From the NCBI RefSeq assembly GCF_022867795.2, contig NZ_CP107006.1, positions 2,976,001 through 3,040,000 of the forward strand: a stretch of DNA of 64,000 bases. The letters are read 5' to 3'. Positions 1-8,470 of this stretch are shown in pieces. How positions within the stretch are numbered: the stretch's first letter is position 1; each line of letters begins with the position of its first letter. Both the position numbers and the translations under genes were made by a program. Source of the stretch: Chitinophaga horti. Lineage in GTDB: Bacteria; Bacteroidota; Bacteroidia; Chitinophagales; Chitinophagaceae. The notes below the pieces were generated by a model, which worked only from the letters and a program-made list of their open reading frames with translations, did no database searches and had not been told where the DNA came from.

Positions 1-868
1 GGGCTTTCAGTTTTACGACCTTAAAAGGAGCATCATAGTTCCAGAAAGAGAAGTGTGTAAGCACCCCAATGTATTCGTCGCCAATACGGCTGGCCGTGCC
101 CTCTTCCTTCCACAAACCGGTGGTTTCGTTCAGGCTCCAGAGCGGGATGCTTACCGGCGCTTTATGTTTTAACCCGGTGGGGATGGGCATACGCCAGGTA
201 GCCTTGGCGCCATCTGCCAGTTGCAATTTTTCTCCGTTAGCGGTGTATAATTCCGCCGCCAGCATACCGAAAGACTGTAGACCTACTACGCGGTTATCCA
301 GGCCGATGCCCCTGAGCGTGCCAGGCATTACATCCTGGAAATTCGGTTGTTCGGGATTGATAGGTGCCGCATATACGGTCACCTGACCCTTATAAGGTTG
401 TTTGGTAGTGGCGTTCACGAGCGCGTTAGGTGTAAACGTCAGCGAACCTTCGTTAGCTCCGACGTTGATCACCCCGCCGGCACTGCTTTCGAAGGTGCCG
501 GATACGATCTTTTTTATGAGTTGAAGACTGGTGTTGTTATTATCGCCGGTTTCCAGCATCAGGGTTTTAATACCGGTAAAGTAACCGGCTTTTTCCACCT
601 TGATCATGCCTGCCGTTCTGTCGAGCGACACGTCACTGAAATAGAAGTTACCATCAATGTCTGTTACCTGGCTGGCCGTGCCTGCGCTTACGGCGGCACC
701 GCTTACCGGTACACCATCCACGTCCGTTACACGGCCGCTTACGGATACACGAACAAGATCAACAATATGTTCTCCGGTAGATTCCACGGAAGTTTCTGCT
801 TTGCGGCAGCTGTAGTAGATTACAACCGGCAGTAGGATTAGCAGGGCTAGCATTCTGGACAATCTCAT
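1..868 (-). CDS. Lipoprotein with carboxypeptidase-regulatory-like domain (3' end outside window)
   Basis: Reading leftward from ATG at 868, the frame stays open to the window edge (289 codons seen), so the C-terminus is missing. The N-terminus is a hydrophobic signal ending in IYYSC, a relaxed Bacteroidota lipobox. Residues about 37-110 form a carboxypeptidase-regulatory-like beta-sandwich (VSGRVTDVDGVPVSGAAVSA, then DIDGNFYF). After it comes a region with GSLTFTPNAL and GQVTVYAAPINPEQPNFQDV, then THFSFWNYDAP, an order that resembles the ectodomain of animal FAM171 proteins. No catalytic motif is visible. It lies 35 bases downstream of the thioredoxin-fold gene on the same strand and may be co-transcribed with it. 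A cell-surface binding or adhesion role is only a guess. Confidence 0.8.
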   Translation of the reverse strand, partial: MRLSRMLALLILLPVVIYYSCRKAETSVESTGEHIVDLVRVSVSGRVTDVDGVPVSGAAVSAGTASQVTDIDGNFYFSDVSLDRTAGMIKVEKAGYFTGIKTLMLETGDNNNTSLQLIKKIVSGTFESSAGGVINVGANEGSLTFTPNALVNATTKQPYKGQVTVYAAPINPEQPNFQDVMPGTLRGIGLDNRVVGLQSFGMLAAELYTANGEKLQLADGAKATWRMPIPTGLKHKAPVSIPLWSLNETTGLWKEEGTASRIGDEYIGVLTHFSFWNYDAPFKVVKLKA

Positions 869-903
869 AATATAGGCTTGGCTTGCGCAGCAAAAGTACA
901 ATA

Positions 904-2433
904 TTATTTGGCTTCTGACGAGTCAAGCAGCACGTCCAGCTGTTTTTGCAGGTTCTCCGGCTGATTAAGTGCGGCCGCATTGCCCAGTAGCACTCGCCCA
1001 TTGCGGATCAGCAGGTAACGTGGAACAGGCACTTTGGCAGACAGGCCCTCCTGTTCGGGCACCTGCTGACCTTCGGGTACGGGATACCGTTTGGCGAGTG
1101 CATCCACCATAGTAGCGGACGCCCAGAAGTGCCGGCCTTCCAGCTTAAAGTGATCGGCCATCTTCCACACACCTAAAGGAGAAGTCTGATCATCAATACA
1201 CACGAACGCCATTTTGATGCCCTTCGTTTTGAGCACCGACTGCCCCTCTGAAATATAGGCGAGCGCGTTATGACAGGCGGCGTCGTCCGGATTCCAGAAA
1301 GTAACGTATACAGTGTCTTTCTTGAACCGGTCCTGCAGATCGGCGATGGAGTACACAGAGTCTACGCCCGCTGGCAAAGCGGGCATCTCGGTTTTGCCGG
1401 GCTTGGGCTGTTTGGCCGCCATGGCATTCATGCCCGGCAGCAGCAGCCGGGTGTAGCTGCTTTTCGGATAACGCTCCTGGTAATAATCCCACACTTTTAG
1501 CGTGAGTTGTGGCAGTACCTGGCGCTCCGACAAACGAAGCAGCGCCGCAGCCAGTACGTACTCCTGCACCTGTTCGTCTTTAAAGTGCTGCTCCATGGTA
1601 ACAAATCCTTTCTTCACCGAATGTTCCAGCATGGCATATTCATCCGAAAAACGCAGCGAGTCGCGGCGGACGGTGGTACCCGCGCCGAAGGTTGGGAAGT
1701 AATAGGTATTCATCAACCCGCAATAATCGAGGAAATAACGCGACACGCGATTCTTCGCGATGTTCAGGTTACAGAAACCAAGGATTTCCTTCCACTCTTC
1801 GCCCACCCGGTATATCTTTTCCTTATCATAGTCGGCGTGTTTGGGATCGAATACCAGCTCTTCAGTCAGCTTCACCTGGATAGCCGTAAGTGCACAGGCG
1901 TAATACGAGGTAAACAGGCGGTCCACCGCATCGTAAAATTCGGGGCTGATCTTTTCACTCCGCAGCAGTTTTTTGAATGGCAGCAGGCGTTCGTCACGAT
2001 CTTCGGTGACTTTCCACTTATAATATTTGAAGTTGCGGTTTTTTGCCAGGTACATGGTAGCTACGTCCCCGGGTGCAGTGCGCAGGAAGCTCTGAAGCAG
2101 CTGCTGCCCTTCCACATCTTCGGCGGCCAGCTTAAAGGGCGTGCCCGTATTCAGTTCCAGCCGGTATCGCTTGCCGGGGCGGATATAGAAGTAATACATG
2201 CCCCGTGCCGTTTCGACTTCGAAAAAACCCGGAGCAGTCATGCCATCCGTGGATACGATCCATTTACCTTCATCCGGTTTGGCTTCGCGGGTATAATTAT
2301 TAGGAAAAAAGGTGCCGTCTACCGGCCTTAAAACGATAAGCGGCCGGGTGATGCCGTCCGTCTTTATTTGAATTCCCGCATCCTGTCCAAAAAGGGCGAT
2401 CGGGAACAACAGGCACAGGTATAACAATCTCAT
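904..2433 (-). CDS. Exported thioredoxin-fold protein lacking CXXC
   Basis: 509 residues with a Sec signal (MRLLYLCLLFPIALFGQ). The N-terminal part (about 20-110) looks like the beta-rich domain found before thioredoxin folds in Bacteroidota TlpA/AhpC-like proteins. The middle, about 120-340, appears helical. Residues about 365-500 resemble a thioredoxin fold: KKDTVYVTFWNPDDAACHNA stands where TlpA proteins have FWATWCGPC, and VPVPRYLLIRNGRVL gives the cis-proline strand. Only one cysteine remains at the active-site helix, so classical dithiol reductase activity is unlikely. The gene precedes the lipoprotein at the left edge by 35 bases. Family assignment is fairly sure; function is unknown. 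Confidence 0.82.
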   Translation of the reverse strand: MRLLYLCLLFPIALFGQDAGIQIKTDGITRPLIVLRPVDGTFFPNNYTREAKPDEGKWIVSTDGMTAPGFFEVETARGMYYFYIRPGKRYRLELNTGTPFKLAAEDVEGQQLLQSFLRTAPGDVATMYLAKNRNFKYYKWKVTEDRDERLLPFKKLLRSEKISPEFYDAVDRLFTSYYACALTAIQVKLTEELVFDPKHADYDKEKIYRVGEEWKEILGFCNLNIAKNRVSRYFLDYCGLMNTYYFPTFGAGTTVRRDSLRFSDEYAMLEHSVKKGFVTMEQHFKDEQVQEYVLAAALLRLSERQVLPQLTLKVWDYYQERYPKSSYTRLLLPGMNAMAAKQPKPGKTEMPALPAGVDSVYSIADLQDRFKKDTVYVTFWNPDDAACHNALAYISEGQSVLKTKGIKMAFVCIDDQTSPLGVWKMADHFKLEGRHFWASATMVDALAKRYPVPEGQQVPEQEGLSAKVPVPRYLLIRNGRVLLGNAAALNQPENLQKQLDVLLDSSEAK

Positions 2434-2615
2434 ATTTAGTTGGATGCTGCGGATTTTGAGTGCAATTTATAACGTGGAAACGGCATCGGACCGTTGTTTA
2501 TAATTTATTAACACAAGTTATGAAAAAAAATGGAGCGCGGGCTTACTTCCTTTACTCGAAAAGACGGACTTGGGACGATCGGGCACCGCCATTCAATACA
2601 TGTTGCCGACGGATA

Positions 2616-2655
2616 GACTGGAGCGGAAGTTTGCTTCCCTGCGGTCGCAATGACG
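2616..2655 (+). repeat. Solitary copy of the palindromic-repeat right arm
   Basis: Forty bases starting GACTGGAGCGGAAG and ending GGTCGCAATGACG match the right half of the nested palindrome at 28572-28661 and the units of the array at 28297-28546. No matching left arm lies upstream. The 315-base gap it sits in (2434-2749) holds no convincing gene, only this repeat and a candidate promoter. Confidence 0.85.
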
Positions 2656-2684
2656 AGAGGTACATCCACCGTTCCTCATTTTAA

Positions 2685-2716
2685 TTGTCAGATAAACACT
2701 TTTTATTTGTATTTTG
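2685..2716 (+). promoter_or_regulatory. Candidate promoter of the GH43/GH51/GH27 arm
   Basis: TTG at 2685-2687 and TATTTTG at 2710-2716 approximate the Bacteroidota -33 and -7 elements with 22 bases between them. This is 33 bases ahead of the first GH43 start. The -7 match is one T short of TAnnTTTG, so the call is tentative. Confidence 0.35.
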
Positions 2717-2749
2717 TCTCTCCCTTAAAACGATAGAACGATTTCCGTT

Positions 2750-4855
2750 ATGAAGAAAAGCTGGATTTACCTGTCATTCCTCCTTGCAGCGAACCTGCCA
2801 TCACAGGCGCAGCGGAATGCTTACCTGTTCACTTATTTTACAGGCAACGACGAATCGGTGCGGTTTGCGCTGAGCAACGACGGCTATAACTTTAAAGCGC
2901 TTAACAACGGGCAGTCGGTACTGGACTCCGACAGCATCAGCGCTACAGGCGGCGTTCGCGACCCGCACATTTTGCGGGGCACGGGCGATAATAAGTTTTA
3001 CATGGTGGCCACAGATATGCATACTGCTAAGAACGGCTGGGGCCCTAATACAGCGATCGTGTTAATGCGATCGACCGACCTGCTGGACTGGCGTACGCAT
3101 TCCATCGACATCGCAAAACTGTACCCGCAGTTTGCAGCGGCAGACCGGGTATGGGCGCCGCAAACGATTTATGATGCGGCTAAAAAACAGTACATGGTAT
3201 ACTGGTCGATGCGACTTGGTGCACAGGACAGCGATAAGATCTATTACGCTTATGCAAACAAAGATTTCAGCGCACTGACCACTACTCCCAAAGTATTGTT
3301 CACACCACCGGCAGGCACGGTGTGCATTGATGCGGATATTATCCCGAAGGATGGTAAGTTTCACCTGTTTTTCAAACACGCCGGTGGCAGCAAAAATGGC
3401 ATCAAGAAAGCAATATCCAATAAACTCACCGAAGGTTATGTGTTCCAGGATAAAACACTGGAGCAAACGACGGATGAAGTAGAAGGCTCCGGCATCTTTA
3501 AACTGAACAACTCCAACGATTATATCCTGATGTATGATGTGTACCGGAACGGCCGGTACGAATTTGCACGTAGCAGCGACCTGGAACACTTTTCCGCCAT
3601 CAATGCAGCGGTGACTATGGACTTTAAACCGAGACATGGTACGGTGATGCCTATAACGGACAAAGAGGCCAGCGCACTCGCCGCCAAATGGCTTACACCG
3701 CAGCAGGTAATACTTTCTGCAGGCGGAGCAGGTCTGAAGCCGATCAATAGTTACCTGGATTCGGCTGCCAATACGTTACACCTGCAGTTACGTCCAGGTT
3801 CGGATGTGAGCAAGTTCAAACCTACGTTCGGCAAGTATCCCGGGGCGAGCATTACATCAGTTGGTGCAGATAAATATACCGTGGCGATCAAAGGTCGTAA
3901 GCCGGTCACGTTTATCGTGAAGGCGACTGAAACGCATAACGCTGCACTGGAAGGTTTTTATGCTGATCCGGATGTGCTGTATGCAGAAAAGACCGGTAAG
4001 TATTATATCTATCCTACCAGCGATGGTTTTGATAACTGGTCGGGCACGTACTTTAAGGTATTTTCGTCTGACAACCTGGTGAACTGGAAAGACGAGGGCA
4101 AGATCCTGCAACTCGGCACCGACGTCACCTGGGCGAACAAGAACGCCTGGGCACCCTGCATCATCGAAAAGAAAGTGAACGGCGCTTACAAATACTACTA
4201 CTACTTCACCGCCGCCCAAAAGATAGGTGTGGCTGTAGCCGATCATCCCACGGGTCCGTTTAAGGATTCGGGCAAACCATTGATCGACAAACGTCCTGAA
4301 GGTATTAAAGGCGGGCAGGAAATTGACCCGGACGTATTTATGGACCCGGCGACCGGCAAGTCTTACCTGTATTGGGGAAACGGCTATATGGCCGTCGCAG
4401 AACTGCAGGAAGACATGATCTCTTTAGTTCCCGGATCTACCAAAATAATTACACCTGACAGGACCTTCCGTGAAGGCACCTGCGTGTTTGTCCGTAACGG
4501 CAAATATTATTTCACCTGGTCGGAGAATGACACCCGCGACCCGGATTACCGCGTGCGTTATGGTATTGCGGATTCTCCCACCGGTAAGATACAGGTACCG
4601 GCCAACAACATGGTACTGAATAAGGATGCGGCAGTGGGGCTTTACGGGACTGGTCACCACAGCATTTTGCAGATACCGGGTAAAGATGAATGGTACATCG
4701 TATACCATCGTTTCAACTATCCGAAAGGCATCAACATGGGGCGGGCAGCGGGTTACAACCGCGAGGTGTGTATCGACAAAATGACGTTTGGCAAGGACGG
4801 CACCATTATTACGGTTACGCCTACACATAAAGGAATCGATCCCTTATCTAAATAA
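2750..4855 (+). CDS. Exported enzyme with two GH43 domains
   Basis: 701 residues with a Sec signal ending near SQAQ. There are two five-bladed GH43 propellers. The first (about 22-320) has base Asp71 in GVRDPH, Asp194/Asp196 in CIDADI and acid Glu245 in EVEGSG. The second (about 395-695) has base Asp406 in FYADPDV, Asp526 in EIDPDV and acid Glu575 in REGTC. Both triads look complete, so both halves should be active. GH43 enzymes remove or cleave L-arabinose, D-xylose or D-galactose units; the subfamilies cannot be fixed by eye. The first domain is a paralogue of the next gene, 13 bases downstream. It opens the plus-strand arm of the arabinogalactan-type locus. A periplasmic or surface location is inferred. 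Confidence 0.93.
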   Translation: MKKSWIYLSFLLAANLPSQAQRNAYLFTYFTGNDESVRFALSNDGYNFKALNNGQSVLDSDSISATGGVRDPHILRGTGDNKFYMVATDMHTAKNGWGPNTAIVLMRSTDLLDWRTHSIDIAKLYPQFAAADRVWAPQTIYDAAKKQYMVYWSMRLGAQDSDKIYYAYANKDFSALTTTPKVLFTPPAGTVCIDADIIPKDGKFHLFFKHAGGSKNGIKKAISNKLTEGYVFQDKTLEQTTDEVEGSGIFKLNNSNDYILMYDVYRNGRYEFARSSDLEHFSAINAAVTMDFKPRHGTVMPITDKEASALAAKWLTPQQVILSAGGAGLKPINSYLDSAANTLHLQLRPGSDVSKFKPTFGKYPGASITSVGADKYTVAIKGRKPVTFIVKATETHNAALEGFYADPDVLYAEKTGKYYIYPTSDGFDNWSGTYFKVFSSDNLVNWKDEGKILQLGTDVTWANKNAWAPCIIEKKVNGAYKYYYYFTAAQKIGVAVADHPTGPFKDSGKPLIDKRPEGIKGGQEIDPDVFMDPATGKSYLYWGNGYMAVAELQEDMISLVPGSTKIITPDRTFREGTCVFVRNGKYYFTWSENDTRDPDYRVRYGIADSPTGKIQVPANNMVLNKDAAVGLYGTGHHSILQIPGKDEWYIVYHRFNYPKGINMGRAAGYNREVCIDKMTFGKDGTIITVTPTHKGIDPLSK

Positions 4856-4868
4856 AATTCCACCTGAT

Positions 4869-5891
4869 ATGAAATCTTTTTTCCTGGCACTGACAGGTTT
4901 GCTCTTAACGGCCGGCGCCATCGCGCAGCAAAAGAGCGCTTACCTGATGGTGTACTTTAAAGATGATACCCACGGCCTTTACATGGCGCTGAGCAAAGAC
5001 GGCTACAGTTTTACGGATGTCAACAACGCGAAGCCAATTATTGCCGGTGATACGATTTCCTTCCAGAAAGGCATTCGCGACCCACACCTGTTTCGCGGGC
5101 CGGATGGAAGCTTTTATCTAGCCATGACCGACCTGCACATTTTTGCACAACGCTCGGGATACCGCAGCACCGAGTGGGAACGTGAAGGATATGGCTGGGG
5201 CAACAATCGCGCATTGGTGCTCATGAAATCGAAAGACCTGATCAACTGGAAACGGACGAACCTGCGGGTTGATCAGTCCTTCCCCGGCCTGGACAGCATC
5301 GGCTGCGCCTGGGCGCCTGAAACTACGTACGATCCTGCTAAGAAAAAACTGATGATCTACTTCACCATGCGGTATGGTAACGGCAAGAACGCCTTGTACT
5401 ATAGCTACGTGGATAATGACTTTACAAAACTGGAAACGTTTCCGCAGCCGTTGTTCCACTACCCCACTCCGGGTAAATCGGCCATTGATGCTGATATTAC
5501 CTATGCGAACGGCAAGTACCATATGTTTTATGTGGCACAGGATAATGGCAATGGCATTAAACAGGCAGTATCTGACTCGATCAACACCGGTTATATGTAT
5601 GATCCGAAATGGTATGATCCCGAGCCGAAAGCCTGTGAAGCGCCGAATGTATGGCAGCGCATCGGCACCAAAAAGTATGTGCTGATGTACGACATCTTTG
5701 GTATTAAGCCGCACAATTTCGGGTTTAGTGAAACAGAGGATTTCGTAAACTTTACCGACCTGGGGCACTTTAACGAAGGGGTGATGAAAGCCACCAACTT
5801 CAGCTCTCCAAAACATGGCGCAGTAGTGCATCTCACGAAAAAAGAGGCACAGCGGCTAGCTAAACACTGGGGTTTAAATATGACATTCTAA
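4869..5891 (+). CDS. GH43 glycosidase, single domain
   Basis: 340 residues from ATG 4869, chosen over an upstream in-frame start because MKSFFLALTGLLLTAGAIAQ is a clean Sec signal. One GH43 propeller fills the rest: base Asp71 in GIRDPH, Asp207/Asp209 in AIDADI, acid Glu257 in ACEAPN. It aligns along its length with the first domain of the upstream gene (AYLMVYFKDD against AYLFTYFTGN, then DPH, WAP and DAD motifs in the same order), which points to duplication inside the locus. It probably acts on arabinosyl side chains or a related linkage. Spacing is 13 bases upstream and 10 bases downstream, so an operon is likely. Confidence 0.93.
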   Translation: MKSFFLALTGLLLTAGAIAQQKSAYLMVYFKDDTHGLYMALSKDGYSFTDVNNAKPIIAGDTISFQKGIRDPHLFRGPDGSFYLAMTDLHIFAQRSGYRSTEWEREGYGWGNNRALVLMKSKDLINWKRTNLRVDQSFPGLDSIGCAWAPETTYDPAKKKLMIYFTMRYGNGKNALYYSYVDNDFTKLETFPQPLFHYPTPGKSAIDADITYANGKYHMFYVAQDNGNGIKQAVSDSINTGYMYDPKWYDPEPKACEAPNVWQRIGTKKYVLMYDIFGIKPHNFGFSETEDFVNFTDLGHFNEGVMKATNFSSPKHGAVVHLTKKEAQRLAKHWGLNMTF

Positions 5892-5901
5892 GCGCATCAA
5901 C

Positions 5902-8463
5902 ATGAAGAAATTATTTATACTGATAGGTCTGGCCGTGAGCAGTAATGTTTTCGCCGGCGCCCATAACGAACCGGATTCCGTTTACCTTTTTTCGTATGCT
6001 ACTACGAAAAACAGCAACCATAATGGCTTACATTTCGCCTGGAGCCGCGATGGTAAACAATGGCAACCCATCGGCAACGAATATCCTTTTGTAAAAAGCG
6101 ATTACGGCCGCTGGGGCTCTCAAAAACGGATGCTCGACCCGTATGTAGTGCAGTCACCCGACGGGCAGTGGCATGCGGTATGGGCCTTAAACGAGAAAGA
6201 ACGCCTGTTTGCAGCAGTATCCTCCCCCGACCTGGTATATTGGGGCAGGCAGACGTATCACCTTACAGAACATGGTGAAAACGTACAGAAGCCGGTGCTG
6301 GGCTATAACAATGGATTTAGCGTATACTATGCGAGTAACGGTAAATACTACCGTACCGACAGCCGCGATCTGAAGACCTACAGCGCAGTGAAAGAAGTAT
6401 CAGCAAATGAATACCAATCGCGCAACGTAAGCATTGACTTGCCAGGCGGCAAAGCCACCGGGCAGCAACACAAAGTAGCCTGGAGCGTGGTGGCCAATAT
6501 GCTGCAAGCCTACGACCTGCGTCAGTTCAAAGACCAGCGTTATGCAGAAAACACCCGCCAGGACGCGCATCGTTTTGCCGATCTGAAGCCGGTGAAAGCG
6601 AGCATCGTGGTACAAGCCGAAGCCGCCCGTCCCATCAGCGACCTGCTGTTCGGCGTATTTTTCGAAGACCTGAATTACGCTGCAGACGGCGGCCTGTACG
6701 CAGAACTCATTCAAAACCGTGATTTCGAATACGCACTGTCCGATAAAGAAAACCGCGATCCTCACTGGAACAGCAAACATTCCTGGTCAGTACAAGGCAC
6801 TGGCAGCACCTTCAATATCGACAGCGCACAACCGATTCACCCCAACAATCCACATTACGCCGTGCTGGAAACATCCGCTACGGGTGCATCGCTCGTGAAC
6901 AGCGGCTTTGACGGTATCGTTGTGCGTAAAGGTGAGAAGTATGTGCTCTCCGCCTTCCTGAAAGGTGCGGGTAAAGTGAAAGTGAACCTGGTAAATGCAC
7001 AGAGGCAAATACTCGCAAGCGCTGTGTTAGCAGGCGGCGGCAGCTGGAAACAGTCGAAAGCGGTACTGACGGCCAGCGCTGATGCGACCGATGCGAAGCT
7101 GGAACTGCAACCATTGCAGACAGGCCGCCTTCAGCTGGATATGATCTCGCTGTTCCCACAAGCCACATTTAAAGGCCATACGAACGGTTTACGGGCCGAT
7201 CTGGCACAAACTATTGCAGACATGCACCCGCGGTTCGTAAGGTTCCCAGGGGGCTGTGTGGCGCATGGCGACGGGCTGCACAACATCTACCAATGGAAAA
7301 ATACCGTGGGTCCGCTGGAAGCACGCAAGCCACAGCGTAACCTGTGGGGCTATCACCAGTCGGCCGGACTCGGTTACTACGAATACTTCCGTTACTGTGA
7401 AGATATGGGAGCCGAACCTTTACCGGTTATTGCAGCCGGCGTGCCCTGCCAGAACTCCGGCGAAGTAGCCGGTTTAGGTGGCGGTCAGCAGGGCGGCGTG
7501 CCTTTCGAACATATGGACGAGTACATACAGGACATTCTCGATCTCGTGGAATATGCAAACGGAACGGCTACAAGCAAGTGGGGCAAGGTGCGTGCAGCTG
7601 CCGGTCACCCAAAACCGTTTAACCTGAAATATGTAGGCATCGGTAACGAAGACCTCATCTCCGACGTGTTTGCAGAACGTTATAAAATGATACTGGCGGC
7701 GATGAAAAAACATCATCCCGAAATCGTAGTGATCGGCACCGTTGGGCCCTTCTCCGAAGGAACCGATTATGTGGAAGGCTGGAAACTGGCAGACAGCCTG
7801 GCGGTACCGATGGTAGACGAGCATTACTATCAGCCCCCGGGATGGTTTATACACAACCAGGATTACTATGACCGTTACGATCGTTCCAAATCGAAAGTAT
7901 ACCTGGGCGAGTACGCCGCGCATTTGCCCGGCAGGCCTAACAACATAGAAACGGCGCTTGCCGAGGCCTTGTACCTAACGACACTGGAGCGCAACGGCGA
8001 CGTGGTGCACATGTCATCGTACGCACCACTGCTGGCCAAGGAAGGGCATACCCAATGGAACCCGGATCTCATCTACTTTAACAACAGTACCGTGAAGCCA
8101 ACCGTAGGCTATCATGTGCAGTCGTTGTACGGCCGTAATGCCGGTAACGAATACCTGCCCGGCGTAATGACGCTCGACAACCAACAAGACGCAGTGAAGA
8201 AACGTGTAGCCTATTCCGTAGTGCGCGATCAAAAAACGAAAGACGTGATCGTGAAGCTCGTAAACCTGCTGCCCGTTCCGGTCAGCACCAACGTAAACCT
8301 GAACAGCATTTCGCCGGCTGGCAGCGCAGTGAAAACCGTACTGCAGGGCCGCCCGGACGATAAGACGGCAGCACCGGTGACGAGCAATATCAATGTTCAA
8401 AATGAGTTCAGCAATGAACTGCCACCCTATTCGTTTACCGTGATACGCATCAAAACAAAATAA
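5902..8463 (+). CDS. GH51 alpha-L-arabinofuranosidase with degenerate GH43 propeller
   Basis: 853 residues with a signal ending near VFAGA. Residues about 27-235 look like a shortened GH43 propeller: SVYLFSYA, RMLDPYVV for RDPH, and GENVQKPV where the paralogues have the acid Glu, here Gln. The blade with the DAD motif is absent. From about 236 the protein is a GH51 enzyme (FGVFFEDLNYAADGGLYAEL) with an inserted carbohydrate-binding-like sandwich (about 295-425). Acid/base Glu583 lies in GIGNED and nucleophile Glu670 in YLGEYA; the C-terminal beta domain (about 750-850) is complete. The expected reaction is release of alpha-L-arabinofuranose from arabinan or arabinogalactan. The propeller half is probably non-catalytic. 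Confidence 0.93.
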   Translation: MKKLFILIGLAVSSNVFAGAHNEPDSVYLFSYATTKNSNHNGLHFAWSRDGKQWQPIGNEYPFVKSDYGRWGSQKRMLDPYVVQSPDGQWHAVWALNEKERLFAAVSSPDLVYWGRQTYHLTEHGENVQKPVLGYNNGFSVYYASNGKYYRTDSRDLKTYSAVKEVSANEYQSRNVSIDLPGGKATGQQHKVAWSVVANMLQAYDLRQFKDQRYAENTRQDAHRFADLKPVKASIVVQAEAARPISDLLFGVFFEDLNYAADGGLYAELIQNRDFEYALSDKENRDPHWNSKHSWSVQGTGSTFNIDSAQPIHPNNPHYAVLETSATGASLVNSGFDGIVVRKGEKYVLSAFLKGAGKVKVNLVNAQRQILASAVLAGGGSWKQSKAVLTASADATDAKLELQPLQTGRLQLDMISLFPQATFKGHTNGLRADLAQTIADMHPRFVRFPGGCVAHGDGLHNIYQWKNTVGPLEARKPQRNLWGYHQSAGLGYYEYFRYCEDMGAEPLPVIAAGVPCQNSGEVAGLGGGQQGGVPFEHMDEYIQDILDLVEYANGTATSKWGKVRAAAGHPKPFNLKYVGIGNEDLISDVFAERYKMILAAMKKHHPEIVVIGTVGPFSEGTDYVEGWKLADSLAVPMVDEHYYQPPGWFIHNQDYYDRYDRSKSKVYLGEYAAHLPGRPNNIETALAEALYLTTLERNGDVVHMSSYAPLLAKEGHTQWNPDLIYFNNSTVKPTVGYHVQSLYGRNAGNEYLPGVMTLDNQQDAVKKRVAYSVVRDQKTKDVIVKLVNLLPVPVSTNVNLNSISPAGSAVKTVLQGRPDDKTAAPVTSNINVQNEFSNELPPYSFTVIRIKTK

Positions 8464-8470
8464 CGTGAGT

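Noticed and set aside
2460..2684. Plus-strand frame of 74 codons upstream of GH43
   Set aside because: It runs through the solitary repeat unit and has no recognisable start region or domain.
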